The notes under the pieces are model-generated. The model worked only from the letters and a program-made list of their open reading frames with translations. It was not told the origin of the DNA and did no database searches. The position numbers and the translations under genes were made by a program. A stretch of DNA of 64,000 nt. Origin: DASSUW01 sp963730535 (GTDB lineage Bacteria; Actinomycetota; Thermoleophilia; Solirubrobacterales; Solirubrobacteraceae). Positions 22,901 through 31,456 of this stretch are shown here, one piece after another. The stretch is taken from the NCBI GenBank assembly GCA_963730535.1, contig CAVSRU010000005.1, forward strand, positions 558,001-622,000, given 5' to 3'. Within the stretch, counting starts at the first letter, position 1; each line of letters begins with the position of its first letter.

Positions 22901-23423
22901 CTGCGTGCAGTCGCTCCTCCACGCCGAGAGCGGCCGCGCCGCCGAGGCCCGCGAGACGGTGGACAGCTTCGCCCGCGACGGGTTCCGCGGGCTGCCGCTC
23001 GACGGCATCTGGCTCGGGGCGATCGCGCACCTGGCCGAGACGACCGCCGTGCTCGGCGACGCCACGCACGCCGAGGCGCTCTACGGCCTGCTCGAGCCGT
23101 ACGCCGACCGCAACGTCGCCATCGGCTGGGCGTCGACCGCCTACGGCTCGGCGTCGCGCCACCTCGGGCTGCTGGCCGGCGTGCTCGGCCGGCGCGAGCA
23201 GGCCGTCGCCCACTTCGAGGACGCGCTGGCCATGAACGAGCGCATGCGGGCGCGCCCGTGGGTGGCGCGCACCCAGGTCGAGCTGGCGCGCGTCCTGCCG
23301 CGCGACGACGAGCGCGCGGGCGAGCTGCTCGCGGCGGGCGGCGCGGAAGCCGAGCGCCTCGGGATGCCGCGGCTGGCCGAGCTCGCCGAGCGGCTGCGGA
23401 CCGGCGAGGCCGTCTCAGGCTGA
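19914..23423 (+). CDS. SARP-type regulator with AAA ATPase and TPR-like C-terminus
   Basis: About 1169 residues. The N-terminal winged helix resembles OmpR/SARP (SIELCGQLAVTVEGRRCEAA, RLAVAFLALSSHAVTRERLI, LIAALWGED). It is followed by a bacterial transcriptional activation domain (about 95-245, RVEALADAGLLPGYEAPWLE; RLRGLLRDELGVAPGPQVQA). Next is an NTPase with Walker A GEPGIGKTRLAL (about 312) and Walker B VLVLDDLHWAD (about 420), as in AfsR/MalT-like STAND proteins. A long helical repeat region completes it. Such proteins activate transcription after ligand-induced oligomerisation. GTG 19914 follows AGGAGG at about 12 bp. It is convergent with the TPR protein gene, only 7 bp apart. The target genes are not evident from context. 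Confidence 0.88.
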   Translation: MAPPQVSIELCGQLAVTVEGRRCEAALPGRQGRLAVAFLALSSHAVTRERLIAALWGEDAPASQSQALNVVLSKLRRALGPDVLLNAGERAVQITPAAEIDLDRAQPALDAAFAARDRADWRAVVDAAGRVEALADAGLLPGYEAPWLEDPRRRLEELGLQARELRGDAGLALGGAELAAAERAAQELVERAPFRESGHLLLMRVREAQGNLAEALRVHERLRGLLRDELGVAPGPQVQAEFERMLKAEQGAPAPPPAAPHVPVPEPDGQGFFATRSGAAFVGRRGELDRLRQHFELAVQGGGRLVLLEGEPGIGKTRLALQFMEACEADGALALYGRCDAETLVPYQPFVEALRRYVARAPEAVRTWSPELARVVPEVAAGGELPPASAEGEDRYRLFDAVAEVMREIAAAQPVVLVLDDLHWADTPTLLMLRQMVRSADESPLLVVASFRDTERPTALVDMLVQLRRESFFERIELRGLDESDAERLIGEFGPSEMPAHVNRALWEETKGNPFFLEEMVRHLGTRAPAPEGNGAPWPLELPEGIREVIGRRLATLSERTSQVLTTAAVMGREFRVEVLEALGGHDEDELDDVVDEGVAAHVIAEVPGVYGRCSFTHSLIRQTLYDGLTATRRARLHLRVGEALEQLAGSAAEPPLAELAHHFSLAPPARGAPRAVEYAERAARRATEVLAYEEAARLYEVALAALAAAGLDGERRCVLLLACGDAQTKAGAAADARATFRQAADSARGLGSPRLLALAALGHGSAGQMAGGVHEEAGVRLLEEALEAVGDGDDSLRARLLARLAIELSFSDERERRAQLSGEAVEIARRVGDTSGLGFALVARHWSLWGPQNVEERLQAANDLLGLGQESGDERLTMQGHRWRMIDLLELGEIDAVDVEIDAYARIATGRRRVADALYIHIYRAMRCLLAGDFDRADEESREALRLGERVQDPNAGSATLLQAFVLRRERGGLERIEGAIRHYAESYATIPGWYCVQSLLHAESGRAAEARETVDSFARDGFRGLPLDGIWLGAIAHLAETTAVLGDATHAEALYGLLEPYADRNVAIGWASTAYGSASRHLGLLAGVLGRREQAVAHFEDALAMNERMRARPWVARTQVELARVLPRDDERAGELLAAGGAEAERLGMPRLAELAERLRTGEAVSG

Positions 23424-23430
23424 GCTGCGG

Positions 23431-26215
23431 TCAGGCGGCGCGAGGGGGCGCGAGGTGGGCGGGTTCGAGCGCGTGCGCCCGGCGCAGCACCTCGTCCGCC
23501 GCCAGCGTGTCGCCCCAGTTGGCGTCCACGTGGGTCACGTCGCCCTCGCTAGCGAGGCGGTGGGCGTCGGCGAGGAACCGACGGGCATCCTCGTCCTCGC
23601 CGCGCTCGAGGTAGAGCTCGCCAAGCAGCAGCGAGCCGGCGATCTTGGTCTGCGGGCAGCCCGCCGCCGTGCGCAGGTGCCGCACGGCCTCGTCGTCCTC
23701 GCCCAGCTCGGCCATCGCGCGGCCGGCCCACAGGCGCGACCACGCCCAGCCGTCGCCGCCGCCGGCGCCGAACAGCGCGGCGGCCTGCGTGAAGGACTCG
23801 GCGGCGCAGCGGAGCGCGTCGTCGCGGCCGGCGGGGTCCCGGAGCTCCTGGGCCACCCTCCAGTGGCAGGAGCCGACCCTCCAGAGCAGCTGCGGGTCGT
23901 TCGGGGTGAGCCACAGCGTGTGCCTCCAGGCCTCGAGCGCCTCCTCGTACTGCCGCAGGGCGAAGTGCGCCTTGCCCACCTCGCGGCGCGCGGAAGCGCT
24001 CAGCGGGTCCTGGAGCTGCCCGACGGTGGCCTCGCCGAGCGCCTCGCCGGGGCGGCCGTCGTTGCGCAGCGCCCGCGCGTGCTTGGCGTGCAGCGAGTGC
24101 TGGGCGATGCCTTGCGGGCGGTGGCGCCTGAGCAGCACGATCAGCTCGCCGTACTCCCGGGCCGCCGCAGCCCAGTCGTCACCGCGCCCGAGGGTGCGCG
24201 CGAGGGCGATCTGGACCTGCTCGCGCTCCCACTCGCGCCCTGCGCCGAAGCCGGCCTTGAGGGCGGCGAGAGCGCGCGACGTCGTTGCGCTCGGTGGCGC
24301 GCTGGATCGCCCCCCGCAGCGTCCCGATCTCCTTCACGCGCGCACGCCCCGCGGCGTCGTCCAGGAGCCCGTAGGCCTCGCGCAGGGTGTCGAGCGTGCC
24401 GTCGCGCAGCTCCTCGGCGGCGACCGGCACGTGCCGCTCGAGCGTGCGGCGGTAGATCGGCGCGAGCGCGTGCAGCGCGGACTCGGCGCGCAGCCGCGCC
24501 TTGGCTCGCGCCGTCTCGCGCAGCGCTTCGTCGCGCACCGTCTCGGCCGAGGCCGCATAGCCGGCGGCGACCGCGGCACAGTACACGGGGTTCTCCGGCT
24601 CCAGCGTGAGCGCCGCCTGGTAGCACTCGCGCGCGTCGACCGGGCGGTCGAGCCCGTCGAGCATCCGGCCGCGCGCGTGGTGGATCGCCGCCCGCGTGGC
24701 CGTCGGCGCAAGCGCGGCCGCCCGGCGGTAGAGGCGATCGGCTCGGGCCAGCCGGACGCGTCGCGAGCCGGGCAGCTCCCCCTGCACGCGGGCCAGGTTG
24801 TGGAGCGCGGCGGCCAGGTTGGCGTTCGCCGCGGGCAGCGTGCTCGCCAGGGTGGGCGGCGCGGCGCACTCGGCGAACGCGGCCGACCGCACGCGGCGCC
24901 AGGAGAGGACCACGGCACGGCGGTGACTGCGCTCGGCCTCGGCCATCCGCATCGCGCGCCGCAGGGCCATGCCCTTGAGGTCGTGCGCCTGCGCGTGATG
25001 GGGGTCGAGCGCGAGCACGCGGTCACAGCGGCAGACCACGCAGTCCAGGAGGTCGGCCTTGGCCTCGCCGGCCGTCACCGCGGCGCGCGCGAACTCGTGG
25101 ACGGCGAGCGCATAGACGGCCTCCGCGCGGTCCCGGTTGAGCGTCACCGCGCGGTCGAAGGCGGTGACCGCGGCGTCGATCCGGGCGGCGTGGGCGGCTT
25201 CCGGCTCGTGTCCCTTGCCGACGTACTCGGACGCTTGAGCGGCCTGCTGCTCGGTCTCGGCGAGCTTGCTGTAGACGACGCCGAGGTTGTAGTACGCGAG
25301 ATCGAAGCGCTCGTCCTCCGCGATCGCCTCCAGGAGCTTGCCCTCGGCGCGGCGCAGGTTCCGCGCGCGGTCGCGCGGCGTGCTGTGGCCGGCCCAGTAC
25401 AGCTCGAGCGCGCTCGTGAACGACCGCATCGCGGTGGTGCGCACCGTGCTGCGCAGGGTGAGGTCGTTGAACATGCGTGCCGCCAGCTCGGGCACCGCCT
25501 CGGCGGCCTCGGTGCCGGTCTTCACCTGCCACTGGCGCCCGCCGCCGGGCCCGACGACCTGCGCGGTCACCGTGCCGTCGGGGTGCACGCTGCCCATGAT
25601 CCGCGGTCCGCGGGCGAAGCGGCCCACGAGCCCGAGCAGCAAGCCGACCGGGAGGCTGATCCCGCCGACCTGGATCCGCGTCTCGGACGCCACCGCGTCG
25701 TTGAGCGCGCCGGTGACGTCGTCGGCGCGCACGGAGAGGAACGAGCCCGGCTCGGTGCCGGCCGCGCCGCGCCGGCGGACGCCGAGCGACAGCGGCGTCG
25801 AGAGCTGGTCGTTGACCCGGCCGTAGAGCTCGTGGAGGCGGCCCAGCTCGGCGACGAGGAGCGTCGAGAGGCCCTTGACGGCCTGTGGCTGCGCGTTCGT
25901 GCCGTCCCTGAAGTCGACGAAGTCCTCGATCACGACGCGGTCGCGCGCAGCCGCGAGCCAGCGCCAGGCGAGCACGGCCACGGTCACCGCCACGACGTTG
26001 GCGGCGGTCAGCAACCGGTCGTCGGCGACGCCGAGCCGGTCGGCGGCATAGAGACCTGCGACGGCGGTCAGCAGCCACCGGATCACGGGACCCCAACCGC
26101 GCGCGGTAAGGCGGTGAGCGGTACCCGCGACGCGGTGCACGAGCAGTCGGAAGCGCCGCTCGGCGTGGACGAGCCCCTCGAGGATGCCGAGGATCAGAGT
26201 CCGTGCTGAGGTCAT
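23431..26215 (-). CDS. Membrane-anchored TPR-repeat protein, frameshifted
   Basis: About 930 residues once a single-base frame change near 24280 is allowed. The N-terminal half stays open to about 24270 and the C-terminal TPR segment (HRPQGIAQHSLHAKHARALR to LAPPRAA) is in another frame. ATG 26215 follows GGAGG at 8 bp. Two TM helices (about residues 42-58 and 70-86, IRWLLTAVAGLYAADRLGVA ... VVAVTVAVLAW) precede a mixed domain and then many tetratricopeptide repeats (AYYNLGVVYSKLAET, AVYALAVHEFARA, AIHHARGRMLDGLDRPVDAR, EALEAWRHTLWLTPNDPQLL). It is probably a scaffold at the membrane; no enzymatic motif is visible. Confidence 0.8.
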
Positions 26216-26300
26216 GAGGCGAGCCTCCACCTCAGTGCTTTCGGCGGCCTTGCCGCCCGCTTGCCGACCCCTTGCCGCCGCCATTCGCTACATATCAGGG

Positions 26301-28457
26301 GTGAACGCTGGCTCTCCCGACATCGCCGCGGCCGCCGCGGCCCTCCGCTCCCGCCTGCCCGAACCGCTCGCGCCGCTCGCGGACCTGGCCTACAACTACC
26401 GCTGGTCCTGGACGCCCGGCGGCCCTGAGCTGCTCTCCTCGATCGACCCCCGCCGCTGGGAGCTGTGCCTCGGCAACCCCGTGCGCCTGCTGGGCGAGGT
26501 ACCGCCCGCGCGGCTCACCGAGCTGGCCGGCGACGCCGGCTTCCTCGAGCGCATGCAGGCCCTCGTCGCCACCGTCTCCGAGAAGCTGACGGAGCCGCTG
26601 CTCGACGGCCCGGTGACCGAGGACAGCCCGGCCGCGTTCTTCTGCGCCGAGTACGCGATCCACAAGTCGCTGCCCGTCTACTCGGGCGGGCTCGGGGTGC
26701 TGGCGGGCGACATCCTCAAGGAGGCCTCCGACATGGGGCTTCCGATGGTGGCGGTCGGGCTCATGTACCGCCACGGCTACTTCCGCCAGCGCATCGACGC
26801 CTTGGGCTGGCAGCACGAGTACTGGGTCGAGACCGACCCCGACCGGGTGCCGGCCGCGCTCGTGCGCGGCGAGGACGGCGAGCCGCTGACCGTCAGCGTC
26901 CCGATCGGCGAGCGCACCGTCGTCGCTCAGGTGTGGCGGGTCGACGTCGGCCGCGTGCCGCTCCTCCTGCTCGATGCCGACCGCCCGGAGAACGACCTCA
27001 CCGACCGCTGGATCACCTCGCGGCTGTACGTCGGCGACGCCGGCGTGCGCCTGAGCCAGTACTCGCTGCTCGGCATCGGGGGCGTGCGCGCCCTGCATGC
27101 GCTCGGCGTCGAGCCCGGGGTCGTGCACCTCAACGAGGGCCACGCGGCGATGGCGTGCCTCGAGCTGGCGCGCGCCGAGCGCGAGCGCGCGGGTGCCTCG
27201 GTGGAGGACGCGTTCGAGGCGATCCGTCAGCGGACGGTGTTCACCACGCACACGCCGGTCCCGGCCGGCAACGACACGTACCCCTCGACTCAGATGGCCG
27301 AGACGCTGGGTGGCATCGCCGCCGAGATGGGCGTCGACCCCGACACGCTGGTGCGGCGCGGGCGCACGCATCCGGAGGAGGCGGCCGAGCCGTTCGGGGT
27401 CACGCAGTTCGCGCTGCGCTCGAGCCGGATCGCCAACGGCGTGAGCGCCCGCCACGGCGAGGTGGCGCGCGAGATGTGGCACGACCTGTGGCCGGACCGT
27501 CCGGTCGAGGACGTCCCCATCACCCACGTCACCAACGGCGCCCACATCCCGACCTGGATCGGCGGCCCGATGCGCGAGCTGCTCGACCGCTACCTGGGCG
27601 AAGGCTGGACGGACCGGGCGGTCGACCCCGCCACCTGGGAGCCGGTCGACTCGATCCCGGCGGCCGAGCTGTGGGCCGCGCGCGGTGCGCAGCGGGCGCA
27701 CCTCATCGACGTCGTGCGCGAGCGCAGCGTCACCGACCGGCTGGGCCGCGGGGACACGGCCGAGTACGTCCGCGCCGCCGTCAACGCGCTCGACCCTGAC
27801 GTCCTCACCGTGGGCTTCGCGCGCCGCGTGGCGACCTACAAGCGGCTCGACCTGCTGCTGCGCGACGTCGACCGGGCGCTGGCGCTCCTCTCCGACGAGG
27901 AGCGGCCCGTCCAGCTCATCCTGGCCGGCAAGGCCCACCCCAAGGACGATCCGGGCAAGAAGCTCGTGCAGCGGCTGTTCGAGATGAAGAGCCACTGGGA
28001 GGTCGGCCGCCGCGTCGTCTACCTCGACGACTACGACCTCGCGCTCGGCGCCGCCATGGTGCGCGGCGCGGACATCTGGGTCAACGTGCCGCGCCCGCCG
28101 CTCGAGGCGAGCGGCACGAGCGGCATCAAGTCCGCGCAGAACGGCGGCCTCCAGCTCAGCGTGCTCGACGGCTGGTGGCCCGAGGCCTACGACGGGACGA
28201 ACGGCTGGGCGATCTCGGGCGAGGTCGACCTCGACCACGGCGCGCAGGACTGGCGCCACGCCGACGAGCTCTACCGGCTCCTGCACGAGGAGGCGGTGCC
28301 GACCTTCTACGACGGCGACGCCGACGGGCTGCCGCAGGCATGGCTCGCGATGGTGCGGAGCGCGCTGAAGACGATCGGCCCGAAGTTCAGCGCCGGCCGC
28401 ATGGTGCGCGACTACGCCGAGCGCATCTACCCGGCCGACGTGGGTGCCCGCGCGTAG
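26301..28457 (+). CDS. glgP: Alpha-glucan (glycogen/maltodextrin) phosphorylase
   Basis: 718 residues of the short actinobacterial/thermophilic GT35 type, lacking the longer N-terminal extension of E. coli GlgP. Active-site blocks are CAEYAIHKSLPVYSGGLGVL, VHLNEGHAAMACLE, TTHTPVPAGNDTY and FARRVATYKR. The pyridoxal-phosphate lysine lies in EASGTSGIKSAQNGG (about residue 609). It releases glucose 1-phosphate from alpha-1,4-glucan ends. GTG 26301 is the first start beyond the divergent TPR gene. Together with the secreted pullulanase, the HAD mutase, and GlgA, GlgC and Pgm further on, it forms a dispersed alpha-glucan set. Confidence 0.93.
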   Translation: MNAGSPDIAAAAAALRSRLPEPLAPLADLAYNYRWSWTPGGPELLSSIDPRRWELCLGNPVRLLGEVPPARLTELAGDAGFLERMQALVATVSEKLTEPLLDGPVTEDSPAAFFCAEYAIHKSLPVYSGGLGVLAGDILKEASDMGLPMVAVGLMYRHGYFRQRIDALGWQHEYWVETDPDRVPAALVRGEDGEPLTVSVPIGERTVVAQVWRVDVGRVPLLLLDADRPENDLTDRWITSRLYVGDAGVRLSQYSLLGIGGVRALHALGVEPGVVHLNEGHAAMACLELARAERERAGASVEDAFEAIRQRTVFTTHTPVPAGNDTYPSTQMAETLGGIAAEMGVDPDTLVRRGRTHPEEAAEPFGVTQFALRSSRIANGVSARHGEVAREMWHDLWPDRPVEDVPITHVTNGAHIPTWIGGPMRELLDRYLGEGWTDRAVDPATWEPVDSIPAAELWAARGAQRAHLIDVVRERSVTDRLGRGDTAEYVRAAVNALDPDVLTVGFARRVATYKRLDLLLRDVDRALALLSDEERPVQLILAGKAHPKDDPGKKLVQRLFEMKSHWEVGRRVVYLDDYDLALGAAMVRGADIWVNVPRPPLEASGTSGIKSAQNGGLQLSVLDGWWPEAYDGTNGWAISGEVDLDHGAQDWRHADELYRLLHEEAVPTFYDGDADGLPQAWLAMVRSALKTIGPKFSAGRMVRDYAERIYPADVGARA

Positions 28458-28854
28458 CTTCTGGCTGAAGGCGATCGGCCACGCGCGGGGGCCGCTTGGC
28501 GAGCGCTGGCTCGACGAGCGGCCGGAGCTCCTGCATGTGACCGGGTTCCCGCGCCGGCCGCGGATGGCGCCCGGCGACCGCCTCGTGCTCTACGCGTCGG
28601 TGTGGCGCAGGGTGTTCGCGGCCTGCGAGGTGCTGGCCGAGCCCGAGCCGCGCGAGCACCCGCGCTGGCCGTGGATCGTGAGGATCGAGACGCTGCTGGT
28701 CGTGCCGGTGCTCGACGCCGCGCCGCCCGTCGAGGCGATCGGCGTGGCGGCGCGCTCGATGAGCCAGCAGTCGCACATCCGGATCGACGCTGGGCACTAC
28801 GCGCGCGCCGTCGAGGCGATGGCGTCGGTGGCGCTACCCGCACCGCAAGGCTAG
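28444..28854 (+). CDS. EVE/PUA-like hypothetical protein
   Basis: 136 residues from GTG 28444, overlapping the glgP end by 14 bp, so likely coupled to it. The start FWLKAIGHARGPLGERWLDE and the block MAPGDRLVLYAS recall EVE/PUA-fold proteins, in which a conserved 'pGD.vlfY' turn leads into the nucleic-acid/modified-base pocket. The match is by eye and tentative. There are no catalytic residues to name. Confidence 0.6.
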   Translation: MPARSFWLKAIGHARGPLGERWLDERPELLHVTGFPRRPRMAPGDRLVLYASVWRRVFAACEVLAEPEPREHPRWPWIVRIETLLVVPVLDAAPPVEAIGVAARSMSQQSHIRIDAGHYARAVEAMASVALPAPQG

Positions 28855-28901
28855 GGATTCCCCCGATGCGCGCGGGCGTGCGCGCAGGGAGGATTCGACC
28901 C

Positions 28902-29183
28902 ATGCTGACCGCCACTTCCTCCGTCACCGTGATCGCGGGCGCCGCCCTCAGCTTCGAGTCCGTCGGCGCGACCCGCGCGGCGGAGGCCCCGATGCGGGTG
29001 CGCGAGCGCCACGAGACGCTGCTGCGCGTGATCGCCGGCGTCGTCACGCTCGAGCTCGACGGCACCGAGACGGTGCTCGGGGTCGAGGGCGAGGCGCGGA
29101 TCGCCGCCTCGACGCCGCACCGCCTGTGGAACTCGGGCGTCGGTGAGGCGCGGGTCGTGCAGGAGTTCCGCCGGATCAGCTAG
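28902..29183 (+). CDS. Small cupin-domain protein
   Basis: 93 residues from ATG 28902, with GGGAGG about 9 bp upstream. The single cupin barrel reads ETLLRVIAGVVTLELDGTET (motif 1 region) and STPHRLWNSGVGEARVVQEF (motif 2 with one His). The metal-binding residues are incomplete compared with classic cupins (E and one His visible), so a ligand-binding rather than oxygenase role is plausible. An upstream ATG at 28866 is an alternative start. It ends 7 bp before the first palindromic repeat element. Confidence 0.72.
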   Translation: MLTATSSVTVIAGAALSFESVGATRAAEAPMRVRERHETLLRVIAGVVTLELDGTETVLGVEGEARIAASTPHRLWNSGVGEARVVQEFRRIS

Positions 29184-29189
29184 CCCCGG

Positions 29190-29335
29190 CGAACGTCAAC
29201 GGCGGCATTGAGGGAGTGCACCGGAGGGGTGCATAACGTCGACGCGACGCGCCGAGGCGCGGTGAGGTCGACGAAATGCACCCATCTACCGCGGCCAATC
29301 TCCCCGCTCTCCCTACCCAGCCGCCGTTGACGTTG
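29190..29335. repeat. Palindromic intergenic element, copy A
   Basis: The ends GAACGTCAACGGCGGC (29191-29206) and its complement GCCGCCGTTGACGTT (29320-29334) are the same terminal inverted repeats as in copies at 50976 and 62579. The right arm keeps the full CTCCCTACCCAG extension, while the left arm has lost it. The interior is unrelated in sequence to the other copies but is itself a nested palindrome: GGGTGCAT..GTCGAC pairs with GTCGAC..ATGCACCC, with a GCGCC/GGCGC core. It sits between the ends of the cupin (+) and SIS (-) genes, a convergent position. Confidence 0.75.
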
Positions 29336-29345
29336 GCCCGACGAG

Positions 29346-30386
29346 CTACGCGGCCGAGGTGACCTTCCGCAACCGCCGCGGGGCGCCCGGGTCGAGACCC
29401 TTGGCGAGTGCGAGCGCGCGCGCGAAGCACTGCCCGGGGAGCACCGACAGCAGCGGCGAGAGCAGCGGCTCGGGTGCCGCCGGCGTCGCGAGCACGTGCG
29501 CGGCGCCGTCGAGCCGGGCGGCCGCGGGGCCGCTGGCGATGACCGGCGCGCCGGCGTCGCGGGCGCGGTGGACGGCTTCGGCGACCGCCGGCAGCGTCGC
29601 GTCGTCGGAGGCGACCGCCCACACCGGGAAGGTCGCGTCGAGCGCCGCCACCGGGCCGTGGGCGAGGCTGGTGGCGGTGAGCGCGCGGGCGCCCACGTAG
29701 GCGACCTCGGTCAGCTTGAGCGCGACCTCGGCCGCCGTGGCCACCTCGATCCCGCGCGCGACCGCGTACATGCGGTCCGCTCCCGCGTACGCCTCGGCGA
29801 CGGGCTCCACCGCCCGCTCGAGCTCCGGCAGCGCCGCCTCCGCCAGGTCGGCCGCGGTCCGCAGGGCGCCGGCCATCTCGGCGCCGCGGCCCGCGACGTG
29901 GGCGCCCAGCAGCGCGAGCACGGCGAGCGTGCAGGTGTACGTCTTGGTGGCGGCGATCGAGCGCTCCTCCCCCGCTCCGATCGCCAGCTCGTGGTCGGCG
30001 GCGTGGGCCAGCGCCGACGCGCCGGTGTTCGTGACCGCGACCGTCGTGGCGCCCGCGTCGCGCGCCGCCTCGAGCCAGGCGACGACGTCCGGCGTCGCGC
30101 CGGACTGCGAGAGCCCGAACGCCAGCTCGCCGGCACGCGCGGCCGGGACGCCGTAATACAACGCCAGCGACATCGAGTCGCGCACCGCGTTCCACCCGCA
30201 CAGCAGCCGCAGCGCGTACGTGGCGTACGCCGCCGCGTGGTCGGAGGTCCCGTGGGCGACCAGGCGCACGATCGGCGGCGCCGCGTCCCGCAGCGCGGCC
30301 GCCAGCTCCGCGACGCGCTGCTGGTCGTCGGCGAGCCGCCGCCACACGGCGGGCTGCTCGCGGATCTCCTCGAGCAGCGTGCTCAC
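29346..30386 (-). CDS. SIS-domain sugar-phosphate isomerase/deaminase (AgaS/GlmS-like)
   Basis: 346 residues, tandem SIS domains as in the isomerase half of GlmS and in AgaS. Signatures are VAHGTSDHAAAYATYAL, GLSQSGATPDVVAWLEAA (first SIS sugar-phosphate loop), EERSIAATKTYTCTLAVLAL and GPVAALDATFPVWAV. There is no glutamine-amidotransferase domain, so it probably isomerises or deaminates an amino-sugar phosphate using no or free ammonia. GTG 30386 overlaps the ATPase stop by 4 bp. It is the last gene of the long uptake operon, which makes amino-sugar 6-phosphate catabolism the best guess. Confidence 0.85.
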   Translation of the reverse strand: MSTLLEEIREQPAVWRRLADDQQRVAELAAALRDAAPPIVRLVAHGTSDHAAAYATYALRLLCGWNAVRDSMSLALYYGVPAARAGELAFGLSQSGATPDVVAWLEAARDAGATTVAVTNTGASALAHAADHELAIGAGEERSIAATKTYTCTLAVLALLGAHVAGRGAEMAGALRTAADLAEAALPELERAVEPVAEAYAGADRMYAVARGIEVATAAEVALKLTEVAYVGARALTATSLAHGPVAALDATFPVWAVASDDATLPAVAEAVHRARDAGAPVIASGPAAARLDGAAHVLATPAAPEPLLSPLLSVLPGQCFARALALAKGLDPGAPRRLRKVTSAA

Positions 30387-31456
30387 GTGATCGCCGCGCC
30401 GGTGTCGGGGGCGAAGAAGCGCAGGGCGTCCGGCACGAGCCCGAACTCGACCGGGTCGCCGGGTTGAAGCGACGAGCGGCCCTCCTGGTGGACGGCGAGG
30501 CGCGAGCCCGCGGCGTCGACTCCGACGAACGTCTCGCGCCCGAGCGCCTCGACGTACGCGACGGTGCCGGAGAGCGGGCCGGCGATCCCGTCCGCCCCCC
30601 ACAGCCGGGCCGCCTCCGGGCGCACGCCGACGATCACCTCCGGCGGCAGCTCGGGCGCTCCCGGCAGCTGCACGTCGACCCCGTCGCCGCGGAGACGCAC
30701 GCCGCCGTCCTCGCGCGCGGCGGCGGCGTCGAAGAAGCTCATCGCGGGGCTCCCGATGAACCCGGCCACGAACCGGTTGGCCGGCCGCTCGTAGAGCTCC
30801 TCGGGCGTCCCGACCTGCTCGAGCACGCCGTGGTTCATGACCGCGATCCGGTCGCCCATCGTCATCGCCTCGACCTGGTCGTGGGTGACGTAGACGGTGG
30901 TGGTGCGGACGTCCTGCTGGAGCCGCTTGATCTCCCCGCGCGTCTGCGTGCGCAGCTTCGCGTCGAGGTTCGAGAGCGGCTCGTCCATCAGGAACACCTG
31001 CGGCTCGCGCACGAGCGCCCGGCCGAGCGCGACGCGCTGCGCCTGCCCGCCCGAGAGCTGGCCGGGCTTGCGCTCCAGCAGGTGCCCGATGTCGAGCAGC
31101 TCGGCCGCACGCTGCACGCGCGTGCCGATCTCGGTCTTGGGGACACTCCGGCGCCGCAGCCCGAACGCCAGGTTGTCGAACACGCTCATCTGCGGGTACA
31201 GCGCGTAGTCCTGGAACACCATCGCCACGTCGCGCTCGCGCGGCGCCACGCGGTTGACGACGCGTTCGCCGATCAGCACCTCGCCCCCGCTGATCGACTC
31301 GAGGCCGGCGAGCATGCGCAGCGCGGTCGTCTTGCCCGAGCCCGACGGCCCGACGATCACCATCAGCTCGCCGTCGGCCACGTCGAGCGAGAGGCCGCGC
31401 ACGGCCTCGACGCTCCCGAAGCGCTTGTCGACGTCGACGAAGCGGACGGCGGCCAC
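30383..31456 (-). CDS. ABC sugar importer ATP-binding protein (UgpC/MsmX-type)
   Basis: 357 residues. Walker A is GPSGSGKTT, Q-loop FQDYALYPQ, signature LSGGQAQRVALGRAL, Walker B VFLMDEPLSNLD and switch THDQ. A C-terminal TOBE/MalK regulatory region follows (ELPPEVIVGVRPEAARLW, VAYVEALGRETFVGV). It is the energising subunit of a CUT1-family sugar importer, sitting on the cytoplasmic face of the permeases. GTG 31456 shares one base with the MalG-like stop (TAGTG). The binding protein and both permeases lie upstream in the same operon. Confidence 0.94.
   Translation of the reverse strand: MAAVRFVDVDKRFGSVEAVRGLSLDVADGELMVIVGPSGSGKTTALRMLAGLESISGGEVLIGERVVNRVAPRERDVAMVFQDYALYPQMSVFDNLAFGLRRRSVPKTEIGTRVQRAAELLDIGHLLERKPGQLSGGQAQRVALGRALVREPQVFLMDEPLSNLDAKLRTQTRGEIKRLQQDVRTTTVYVTHDQVEAMTMGDRIAVMNHGVLEQVGTPEELYERPANRFVAGFIGSPAMSFFDAAAAREDGGVRLRGDGVDVQLPGAPELPPEVIVGVRPEAARLWGADGIAGPLSGTVAYVEALGRETFVGVDAAGSRLAVHQEGRSSLQPGDPVEFGLVPDALRFFAPDTGAAIT

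Noticed and set aside
19890..23213. A 1,107-residue minus-strand open frame antisense to the SARP regulator, and a further long plus-strand frame
   Set aside because: Composition is Arg/Ala/Gly-rich with no domain; both are shadow frames of the real regulator gene in GC-rich DNA.
24179..26284. TPR protein starting at 26284
   Set aside because: The longer N-terminus is low in information and overlaps the glgP promoter region; ATG 26215 has a proper GGAGG at 8 bp.
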